Part shown: positions 1 to 5,397 of the stretch, piece by piece
How positions within the stretch are numbered: position 1 is the first letter of the stretch
How the letters are laid out: every line of letters begins with the position of its first letter
NCBI GenBank assembly: GCA_944363005.1
Contig: CALVTV010000169.1
Coordinates: forward strand, 1 to 5,574
Length of the DNA stretch: 5,574 bases
Direction: 5' to 3'
Origin: an uncultured Clostridia bacterium
GTDB lineage: Bacteria; Bacillota; Clostridia; Christensenellales; Aristaeellaceae
Program-made: the position numbers and the translations under genes
The notes under the pieces: generated by a model
Database searches by the model: none
What the model saw: the letters and a program-made list of their open reading frames with translations, nothing else
What the model was told of the DNA's origin: nothing

Positions 1-1458
1 TTTCACGCCGAAATACTGCGCCATGGCCTCATTGGTCCAGATGCTCGCGTCCTCGTAGGCCGTCGGCTTGCCGGTCACGGTCTGCACCGTCCACGCGGGA
101 AGCTCCACGTCGTCCTGCGGGCCAGCCGCCTCGCACAGCGCGTACTCCCGCTCAAACTGGGCGATGTAGGCCGCCTGCGTGCCGTCAAGCTGGTCGCGCA
201 CCAGCTTCGCGTAGTTGCCCGCCTGCCCGCCCAGCGCGCAGACCCCAAGCGCCAGCACGCAAAGCGCCGCCAGGGGCACCACGCGCCCGCCGATCGCCTC
301 GCGCCGCTTGGGCGAAATCCGGGCCAGGATCATCGCGTAGGCGATGGGCAACGCTACGAGCACATAGCAGTGATACATGTTCACCACGCGCCCCGAACCC
401 GCATAGCCGGAGGAATACATGTGCGGAATGATCATCGCGCAGAGGATCAGGTACATCCCCAGCAGCGTCGCCCAAACGGGCGGCACGCGCAGCCGGTTCT
501 CCTTCCCCAGCGCGCGGCAAAGCGCGGGCGTCGCCGCGCACAGGAGCGCCAGCAGCGGCGTCTTAAGCGCAAAGCGCACGATGTACTTCACCGCGTCGCG
601 CAGCGTCCAGAGGATCGAGGAGAGCAGCCAGGAAAGCCCGCTCTGATGCGCGCCGTCCGCCGCCATGCGCACCGCGTTGCCCGGCGCGATCACCGAGAGC
701 AAGAGCCCGATGCCGATGGGCAGAAGCATCAGCGCCGTGCGCAGCGCCGCCTTGCCCTCGCCCGCATAGACGCGCTGCAACGCCATCATCAGCAGCGCCG
801 CCGCCGTCATCATCGCGGTGATGTAGTTGTCCATGCCCAGCGCAAAGAGCAGCCCCGCACAGAGCACAAACAGCGGCCAGATGCGCCCGGTCGTGCGCTG
901 CGCCAGGTGGTCACACAGCGTCAGCGTCAGCAGCGCGACAGCCTGCGCCCCCATGTAAAACCACGCGCCGTTGAACCAATACAGGCCCTCGACCATGTCC
1001 GGCAAAAAAACGAGCAGGCATGCGCTCAGCGCGCCAAAAAGCGGCAGCCAAAGGCGCCGGGGCAGGCCCATGCGCACGCCGAACACGTGGCGCAGGAACA
1101 CCAGCCAGGCCAAAAGGTTCAGCACGATGAGCAGCACCGCATGCACGCCGTAGTGCTCCAGCGAGAACACGGCCGGGTTGAGCGTCATGAGGATGACGCC
1201 GGTCACGGTGCCCTGCCAGTCGCGCCAGGTGCGCAGCGCATAGCTCAGCCCATCGCGCAGCACATGCAGCAGGCTTCCCGTCTGAAGCCACGTCGGATGC
1301 GTATACACGGCGAACGTGAAGTCATCCGTAGCCGGATGCGCCGCGCGCGCCCCGCCGAAAAACGGAAGCAGCAAAAGCAGCCAGACCGCCGCGCCGCCCA
1401 CAAGCGCCCACCGGCCCCAGCCCGTCGGCAGGAGGCCGTTTTTCTTCAAGTCGTTCAT
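1..1458 (-). CDS. Polytopic membrane protein, DUF6056-like (GT-C-type fold suspected), 3' end missing
   Basis: The frame is open for 486 codons from the ATG at 1458-1456 to the window edge with no stop, so the C-terminus is missing. The protein has a short cytoplasmic N-terminus, a first membrane segment at about residues 17-37, then many hydrophobic segments (about 103-122, 135-153, 165-182, 192-230, 240-258, 297-313, 327-345, 362-379, 392-410), followed by a more polar tail from about 411. Family-like marks are an acidic pair after the first segment (TDDF, D45-D46), an aromatic loop GLYWFNGAWFY (158-168), APGNAVR (258-264), GSGRVVN (354-360) and a W474-x-N...YFG pattern near the end. These fit my memory of DUF6056 membrane proteins, related to GT-C glycosyltransferases or polymer-export proteins; the substrate is unknown. 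The start overlaps the hydrogenase stop (ATGA), and an AAGGA lies 6 bases upstream, so translation is probably coupled. The membrane-protein call is secure; the family call is moderate. Confidence 0.75.
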   Translation of the reverse strand, partial: MNDLKKNGLLPTGWGRWALVGGAAVWLLLLLPFFGGARAAHPATDDFTFAVYTHPTWLQTGSLLHVLRDGLSYALRTWRDWQGTVTGVILMTLNPAVFSLEHYGVHAVLLIVLNLLAWLVFLRHVFGVRMGLPRRLWLPLFGALSACLLVFLPDMVEGLYWFNGAWFYMGAQAVALLTLTLCDHLAQRTTGRIWPLFVLCAGLLFALGMDNYITAMMTAAALLMMALQRVYAGEGKAALRTALMLLPIGIGLLLSVIAPGNAVRMAADGAHQSGLSWLLSSILWTLRDAVKYIVRFALKTPLLALLCAATPALCRALGKENRLRVPPVWATLLGMYLILCAMIIPHMYSSGYAGSGRVVNMYHCYVLVALPIAYAMILARISPKRREAIGGRVVPLAALCVLALGVCALGGQAGNYAKLVRDQLDGTQAAYIAQFEREYALCEAAGPQDDVELPAWTVQTVTGKPTAYEDASIWTNEAMAQYFGVK

Positions 1459-2927
1459 CGTCCGTCCTTCATATCGATATCGACAAAGCCGGAATTTTTG
1501 AGGTTCTCGCCAATCTTGCGGTCGTCGGCGCTCATCATCAGCTGTTTGCGCATGCCCATGCTGTGGCGCATGTCGGTGATCTTTGCCGGGCCGTTGATGC
1601 AGCCGCCCTCGCAGACCATGCCCTCGATGATCGTCTCGTTGATCTTGCCCGCGCGCAACATGAGCAGGGCCTTCTTGCATTCGGCCGCACCGGAACACTT
1701 GAGGCAGGAGACGGGCATGTCGAACTGATCCTCCACGAGCACCTCCTGAACGGCCGCCGAAACGCCGCCGGCTGCCGCGAAGTTCTTGCCGTAGACCGAG
1801 CCCTGCTGCACGCCGGTAGCGGCGATGGCCTCGGGATCGACGTTCTTGGCGTCGAACATGGCGCGCAGCTCTTCAAAGGTCAGCGCGTAATCCGCGCCTT
1901 CCTTCTCCGCCTTCTGGTAGCGCTTGACCTCGCTCTTCTTGGCGATGCACGGCCCGATGAAGGCCACCTTGGCCTCCGGGTTCATCTTTTTAATGAAGCG
2001 CGCCGTGGCCACCATGGGCGAGACGGTGTGGCTGACCTTGTCCATGAGCTGCGGATAGTGCTTTTTGACCATGTTGTAAAACGCCGGACAGCAGCTGGTG
2101 GTCATATGGCCGCCCTCGCGCGCGACCTCCTTGGCCTCCTGCGCCTCGTAATAGGCCGTGGCGTCGGCGCCCAGGGAAACCTCCATGGCGTCCGCAAAGC
2201 CGAGCTGGCGCAGCGCGCCGATCATCTCACCCACGCTCACGCCGCCGAACTGGCCCTCGATGGAGGGCGCAAAGCAGGCGATGACCTGCTTGCCCTCGCG
2301 GATATCGTTGATGACGTCGCAGATCATGGAGACGTCGGAAATCGCGCTGAACGGGCAGGCCACTGTGCAGTTGCCGCAGGAGATGCACTTGCTGTAGTCG
2401 ATGGACGCGCGGCGGTTCTTCTTGTCCACGGAGATGGCGTCCACCGGGCAGGAGCGCACACAGGGACGGCGCGCATCCGAGATGGCGTTGTACGGGCAGG
2501 CCTGCGCGCACATGCCGCACTCACGGCACTTGTCCGGGTCAATGACCGCGCCCTGATGGGTCATGATGATCGCGTCAAAGCGGCAGGCCTCCATGCAGCG
2601 CTGCGCCATGCAGTGCTGGCAGTTGCTGGTAACGGTATAGCGCTGGAGCGGGCAGCCCTCGCAGGCGCTGTTTATCACGGCGACCGGTTCGTCCGTGAAG
2701 TAATAATGCTGGCCGTCGTAAACGGAGGCGCGGCCGTAGGCCCAGTCCACGCGGTTGCGCAGGATTTCGCGCTCACGATAGACACAGCAGCGGTACGTCG
2801 CCTGACTGCCGTGCGGGATGATCTCCAGCGGGATGTGTTCCTTGTGCTTTTCAAGGGTGCCCTCATAGCTGTATTTCGCCACAGCCGTCAGCACATGATG
2901 CTTCCAGTTGACACGTTCCGTTTTCAT
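1455..2927 (-). CDS. Monomeric [FeFe] hydrogenase, group B type
   Basis: This 490-residue iron-only hydrogenase reversibly makes or oxidises H2 at an H-cluster and should be cytoplasmic, as no signal peptide or membrane segment is seen. All three H-cluster motifs are present: L1 TTSCCPAF (276-283), L2 GPCIAKKSE (325-333) and L3 EGMVCEGGCINGP (435-447). By alignment to Clostridium pasteurianum CpI, C280, C327, C439 and C443 hold the [4Fe-4S] part, C279 is the proton-relay cysteine and K330 the lysine near the dithiolate bridge. The N-terminal part has exactly 16 cysteines in cluster-like spacing (89, 92, 103, 106, 111, 115, 134, 137, 140, 144, 156, 160, 181, 184, 187, 191), enough for four [4Fe-4S] clusters. 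GPC in place of MPC in L2, a GP ending in L3 and the YRCCVYRERE segment (45-54) suggest group B rather than the classic group A enzymes. The start follows GGAAGGAG by 9 bases. No HydE, HydF or HydG maturase is in the window. It is probably fed by ferredoxin (inference). Confidence 0.95.
   Translation of the reverse strand: MKTERVNWKHHVLTAVAKYSYEGTLEKHKEHIPLEIIPHGSQATYRCCVYREREILRNRVDWAYGRASVYDGQHYYFTDEPVAVINSACEGCPLQRYTVTSNCQHCMAQRCMEACRFDAIIMTHQGAVIDPDKCRECGMCAQACPYNAISDARRPCVRSCPVDAISVDKKNRRASIDYSKCISCGNCTVACPFSAISDVSMICDVINDIREGKQVIACFAPSIEGQFGGVSVGEMIGALRQLGFADAMEVSLGADATAYYEAQEAKEVAREGGHMTTSCCPAFYNMVKKHYPQLMDKVSHTVSPMVATARFIKKMNPEAKVAFIGPCIAKKSEVKRYQKAEKEGADYALTFEELRAMFDAKNVDPEAIAATGVQQGSVYGKNFAAAGGVSAAVQEVLVEDQFDMPVSCLKCSGAAECKKALLMLRAGKINETIIEGMVCEGGCINGPAKITDMRHSMGMRKQLMMSADDRKIGENLKNSGFVDIDMKDGR
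1462..1469 (-). promoter_or_regulatory. Shine-Dalgarno site of the membrane protein, inside the hydrogenase 3' end
   Basis: AAGGACGG on the minus strand lies in the last codons of the hydrogenase; the AAGGA core ends 6 bases before the ATG at 1458. Together with the ATGA stop-start overlap this indicates translational coupling. Confidence 0.7.
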
Positions 2928-2960
2928 GCGTGCGTTCTCCTTCCCATGTTTGAATGCGCT

Positions 2961-3968
2961 TTATGCGCCGAATTCCGCCTTGCAGCGCGCGAGCATCTCG
3001 CGAATCGGAAGCTGGTACGGGCAGCGCGTCTCGCAAACGCCGCAGCCCAGGCAGTCGCCCGCCTTCTTCTCCATCGCCGCGTAGCGCGCGCGGGCCCAGT
3101 CGCCCAGGCCATAACGGTTCAAATAGCCCTCCAGCACGAAGATGCCGCTCATGCTGATGCCCGCCGTGCAGGGCTGGCAGTAGTTGCAGCGGCGGCAGAA
3201 CTGCGTGCCCAGTTCCTCGCGGATGGTCTGAATTTCGGAAAGCTCCGCTTCGCTCAGCGGCGCGGTGTTCTCCATCGCCGCCAGGTTTTCGCGCACCTCG
3301 CGCACGTCGCACATGCCGGGAATGACGACGGAGACGTCCTCGTTGCGCGCGATGAAGCGCATGGCCAGCGTCGCGTTCTCCAGCGCGCCGCCCGCCAGCG
3401 GCTTCATGCAGATGAAGCCTACGCCCTGTTCCTTCGCGCGGCGCATGAGTGCTTCGCCCTGCGTTTCCACGATGTTGTAGGGGAACATGACCGTTTCCAC
3501 CCAGTCAAGCGACAATCCCTTTTCAAAGACGGACGCCATGTGCGCCGTCAGGCCGATGTGGCCGATTTTGCCGGCAGCCTTGGCTTCCAGCAGCGCTTCC
3601 AGCGCGCCGCCGGGCGCGCAAACCTTTTCAAGATCGGCCATCGACGGGTTGTGCACCTGATACAGGTCGATGTGATCGGTGCGCAGATTCTTGAGGCTGG
3701 TCTCGATGTCCGCGGCCATGGCTTCCCGGGTGCGCGCCATGGACTTGGTCGCCAACACGAACTTGTCGCGCAGGCCCTCGAGCGCCTCGCCCAGATACGC
3801 CTCGCTGACCGTGTAGCCGCGCGCCGTATCGATATAATTGAGTCCGTGCGCGACGAGTTCCTCCATCAGCGCGCGGGTAACCTTCGCGTCCGTCTTTTGA
3901 ATCGGGATGCCGCCGAAGCCCATGCGCGAAACGCGCAGGCCGGTCTTGCCCAACACCGTATATTCCAT
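2961..3968 (-). CDS. Aldo/keto reductase with C-terminal [4Fe-4S] ferredoxin-like domain
   Basis: A 335-residue predicted oxidoreductase of the COG1453 type: an AKR TIM barrel (about 1-250) followed by an iron-sulfur tail (about 255-335). The AKR catalytic tetrad is complete: D47 and Y52 in IDTARGY, K75 in ATKS and H106 in YQVHN. The N-terminus MEYTVLGKTGLRVSRMGFGG is typical of the family. The tail carries CxxCxxCxxC (C258, C261, C264, C267) and a ferredoxin-type CxxCxxCxxxCP (C306, C309, C312, C316), room for two [4Fe-4S] clusters. The substrate cannot be read from the sequence; NAD(P)H-dependent carbonyl reduction linked to an iron-sulfur electron partner is the family expectation. The frame stays open to an ATG at 4073, but that ATG lies upstream of the promoter, and the AAAGGAGA before 3968 plus the conserved N-terminus fix the start at 3968. 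It is first in the operon, 33 bases before the hydrogenase. Confidence 0.93.
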   Translation of the reverse strand: MEYTVLGKTGLRVSRMGFGGIPIQKTDAKVTRALMEELVAHGLNYIDTARGYTVSEAYLGEALEGLRDKFVLATKSMARTREAMAADIETSLKNLRTDHIDLYQVHNPSMADLEKVCAPGGALEALLEAKAAGKIGHIGLTAHMASVFEKGLSLDWVETVMFPYNIVETQGEALMRRAKEQGVGFICMKPLAGGALENATLAMRFIARNEDVSVVIPGMCDVREVRENLAAMENTAPLSEAELSEIQTIREELGTQFCRRCNYCQPCTAGISMSGIFVLEGYLNRYGLGDWARARYAAMEKKAGDCLGCGVCETRCPYQLPIREMLARCKAEFGA

Positions 3969-3975
3969 ATGTTTC

Positions 3976-3983
3976 TCTCCTTT
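3976..3983 (-). promoter_or_regulatory. Shine-Dalgarno site deciding the aldo/keto reductase start
   Basis: AAAGGAGA on the minus strand, with GGAG ending about 8 bases before the ATG at 3968. It selects this ATG over the upstream in-frame ATG at 4073, which would add 35 residues unlike the AKR family and would lie outside the predicted transcript. Confidence 0.85.
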
Positions 3984-4025
3984 ACGCGCCGTTGAGCGCT
4001 CCAAAAAGTCCTCTTTTGCGGTTTT

Positions 4026-4054
4026 ATTATAGCGTGCCGGACGGCCGTTGGCAA
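4026..4054 (-). promoter_or_regulatory. Sigma-A promoter of the AKR-hydrogenase-membrane protein operon
   Basis: On the minus strand, TTGCCA (4054-4049, one mismatch to TTGACA) is separated by exactly 17 bases from a perfect TATAAT (4031-4026). Transcription should start near 4019-4017, giving a leader of about 50 bases before the AKR start. The spacer contains the 8-base palindrome ACGGCCGT (4041-4048) directly beside the -35 box, and the leader contains the palindrome GAGCGCTC (3994-4001). Either could be a repressor site, but short G+C palindromes arise easily in this DNA, so that is only a suggestion. Confidence 0.85.
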
Positions 4055-4124
4055 GGCGAAAAGCGCAATGCATAGAAGTTTGACACAGGCTTTGCGCCCT
4101 GCTCTGAGCCTACTTCCTTTTTTG

Positions 4125-4181
4125 TGGGGTTACTCTGGGCTGCCGCCCAGACCCGCTTGGGGATTTCATCCCCAAACCCCA
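4125..4181. repeat. Cloverleaf-like inverted-repeat element, candidate dispersed repeat
   Basis: Two perfect hairpins stand side by side inside an outer stem. Hairpin 1 is TCTGGGC (4134-4140), loop TGCC, GCCCAGA (4145-4151). Hairpin 2 is TTGGGGAT (4157-4164), loop TTC, ATCCCCAA (4168-4175). The outer stem is TGGGGTT (4125-4131) against AACCCCA (4175-4181), sharing base 4175 with hairpin 2. The arms are G/C runs with little junction sequence. The style resembles short G/C-run repeats I recall between genes in gut Clostridia; that is recollection, and only one copy is visible here. It could instead be a structured leader of the DUF1540 transcript. Confidence 0.5.
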
Positions 4182-4212
4182 ACCTCGCTTCGCGCCTGTT
4201 TACCATTTTTTG

Positions 4213-4242
4213 GCGGAAAGTCGAAACTTTTCTTTCCTCCGC
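4213..4242. repeat. Imperfect inverted repeat
   Basis: GGAAAG (4215-4220) pairs with CTTTCC (4232-4237) around an 11-base loop; alternatively GCGG (4213-4216) pairs with CCGC (4239-4242), with a three-base bulge. It lies 31 bases beyond the cloverleaf element and may be part of the same repeat unit. It is too weak, and lacks the T-run, to be called a terminator. Confidence 0.3.
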
Positions 4243-4314
4243 GCATATTTTCCCCGCCGCGGCACACAATAGGGCTGAGCTTCACGCTCAACAAACTAAT
4301 TTGTGGAGGAATGC

Positions 4315-4473
4315 ATGATGAATCAGACTATTCACTGCTCCGTAGCCACCTGCCGCCATCACGACGCGCAGAACCGCTGCCAGCTGGACAGCATCCGCGT
4401 CACGCCCAACTGCAACTGCCATTCCGGCAAGTGCGACGAGAGCATGTGCGGCTCCTACGAAGCCGGCAAGTAA
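4315..4473 (+). CDS. DUF1540 domain small cysteine-rich protein
   Basis: A 52-residue protein (MMNQTIHCSVATC...). It matches the DUF1540 pattern of Clostridia: C8-x4-C13, then C22-x-L-x-x-I-x-V-T (22-30), then a late Cys cluster (C33, C35, C40, C45). Seven cysteines and four histidines in 52 residues suggest a small metal-binding (zinc-like) fold; the function of the family is not known to me. GGAGG at 4305-4309 is 5 bases from the ATG at 4315 and 8 bases from the next ATG at 4318, so the start could be either codon (52 or 51 residues). A further ATG at 4311 is in a different frame. The gene stands alone on the plus strand, divergent from the AKR operon and convergent with the sugar permease genes, and is followed 15 bases later by a strong terminator. 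Confidence 0.88.
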   Translation: MMNQTIHCSVATCRHHDAQNRCQLDSIRVTPNCNCHSGKCDESMCGSYEAGK

Positions 4474-4488
4474 CGCCAAAACCGCGCG

Positions 4489-4521
4489 AAGGGGGATCAG
4501 GCTTATCCTGATCCCCCTTTT
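4489..4521 (+). terminator. Intrinsic terminator of the DUF1540 gene, probably shared with the convergent permease
   Basis: GGGGGATCAGG (4491-4501), loop CTTAT, CCTGATCCCCC (4507-4517): a perfect 11-base-pair stem, 13 with the flanking AA/TT, followed by TTTT (4518-4521). It begins 15 bases after the DUF1540 stop. On the minus strand the same hairpin sits just past the permease stop (4528) but is followed only by TTCGCG, so termination in that direction is likely but weaker. Confidence 0.9.
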
Positions 4522-4527
4522 GTGATA

Positions 4528-5397
4528 TCAGCCTTTGACGGCGCCGGCGATGACGCCCTCGATGATGTACTTCTGGCATACGAGGTACATGATGATGATC
4601 GGCAACACTGTAATCATGATGCAGGCCATCATCGGGCCCATTTCCACCTTGCCGTAACTGCCGCGGAAATACTGGATCGCCATGGGAATCGTCCGGTATT
4701 GCTTGATGTCCAGCACGAGCTGCGGCAGCAGGTAGTCGTTCCAGACCCACATCGTCTCCAGAATCGCCGTGGAGATCATCGTCGGCTTGAGGATCGGGAA
4801 GACCACTTTAAAGAAGATTTGCAGCGGGTTGCAGCCGTCGATCATCGCCGCTTCCTCAATGGCGATGGGCACGGACTTCATAAAGCCCGTGAACATGAAC
4901 ACCGCCAGGCCCGCGCCAAAGCCCAGGTAGATGATCGCGATGTTGAACGGCGTGTTCAGCCGCAGCGTGTCGGCCGTCTTGGAGAGGGTGAACATCACCA
5001 TCTGGAACGGCACGATCATCGAAAACACGCAGAGCAGATACATCGCCCGGGAAACCTTGCCCGTCACGCGGGTGATGTACCAGCCGCACATCGAGCAGCA
5101 CACGAGAATCAGCACCACCGACGTCACGGTAATCACCAGCGAGTAGAAGAAAGAACTCAGGAAGTTCATCTGCGTGACGCCGTAGATGTAGTTGTGAAGG
5201 CCAACGAACGACGCGGCGGTCGGCAGTTCAAAGACAGACGTCGTGGAAATCGCGGACTCCGCCTTGAGCGAGTTGATCAGGATCAGAAACACCGGATAGA
5301 CCCAAACGACGCACAGCACGACGAGCAATGCGATCAGCAGCGCATCCACAGCGCGGCGGGCGCCGGACACGGCGCCGTCATGGTAGATCTTTTTCAT
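4528..5397 (-). CDS. Carbohydrate ABC transporter permease, MalG / UgpE type
   Basis: A 289-residue inner-membrane permease of an ABC importer for sugars or related solutes, the second of a pair. Six membrane segments are visible at about residues 17-40, 78-100, 116-136, 151-171, 204-225 and 255-275. The cytoplasmic EAA loop that docks on the ATPase is clear: EEAAMIDG (181-188), then F195 and the closing P201 and P205 of FPILKP. Length and layout match MalG-type proteins. The solute cannot be read from the permease alone. The start is the ATG at 5397, preceded by a full AAGGAGGT (5414-5407) lying inside the last codons of the upstream permease; a GTG immediately before it (5400-5398) is a possible alternative. 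An open extension to 5502 overlaps the neighbouring permease and is not credible. The A of the upstream TGA is the A of this ATG. Confidence 0.95.
   Translation of the reverse strand: MKKIYHDGAVSGARRAVDALLIALLVVLCVVWVYPVFLILINSLKAESAISTTSVFELPTAASFVGLHNYIYGVTQMNFLSSFFYSLVITVTSVVLILVCCSMCGWYITRVTGKVSRAMYLLCVFSMIVPFQMVMFTLSKTADTLRLNTPFNIAIIYLGFGAGLAVFMFTGFMKSVPIAIEEAAMIDGCNPLQIFFKVVFPILKPTMISTAILETMWVWNDYLLPQLVLDIKQYRTIPMAIQYFRGSYGKVEMGPMMACIMITVLPIIIMYLVCQKYIIEGVIAGAVKG

Larger units (their letters stand above)
4055..4314. other. Intergenic region between two divergent genes, non-coding
   Basis: About 260 bases between the operon promoter and the DUF1540 start, with no convincing coding frame in either direction. 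It contains the cloverleaf-like inverted repeats at 4125-4181, an imperfect inverted repeat at 4213-4242, and T-rich runs (4116-4123, 4206-4211) unlike the flanking coding DNA. No clear plus-strand promoter for the DUF1540 gene was found. A TTGACA at 4080-4085 lacks a matching -10 box, and CACAAT at 4265-4270 lacks a -35 box. Confidence 0.6.

Noticed and set aside
370..1728. Plus-strand open frame of 452 codons over the membrane protein gene
   Set aside because: The product is extremely rich in Q, R, H and A, as expected when a hydrophobic Leu/Ala/Val-rich membrane gene is read antisense. The minus strand gives a coherent polytopic protein.
1563..3995. A very long plus-strand open frame of about 810 codons antisense to the hydrogenase and AKR genes
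   Set aside because: Its translation is low-complexity (A, R, H, L, V rich), has no recognisable domain, and mirrors the G/C-rich third positions of two secure minus-strand genes. It is a shadow frame.
4080..4085. Perfect TTGACA on the plus strand as a -35 box for the DUF1540 gene
   Set aside because: At spacings of 16-18 the expected -10 position reads CTCTGA, TCTGAG or similar, far from TATAAT, and the start codon is 230 bases away.
4125..4181. The cloverleaf element as a tRNA
   Set aside because: At 57 bases it is too short, its stems do not fit tRNA arm lengths, and it lacks the TTCGAnTC-like T-loop and a credible anticodon arm.
4165..4211. Rho-independent terminator formed by the TTGGGGAT/ATCCCCAA hairpin and a downstream T-run
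   Set aside because: The T-run (4206-4211) is about 30 bases past the hairpin, and no gene ends upstream of it on the plus strand.
4027..4269. Minus-strand open frame of 80 codons upstream of the AKR
   Set aside because: It reads through the cloverleaf repeat and the AKR promoter, has no clear Shine-Dalgarno site, and yields no recognisable protein.
4068..4511. Plus-strand open frame of 147 codons across the intergenic region
   Set aside because: It runs through the inverted repeats, has no ribosome binding site at its start, and uses the wrong frame across the DUF1540 gene, whose pattern is clear.
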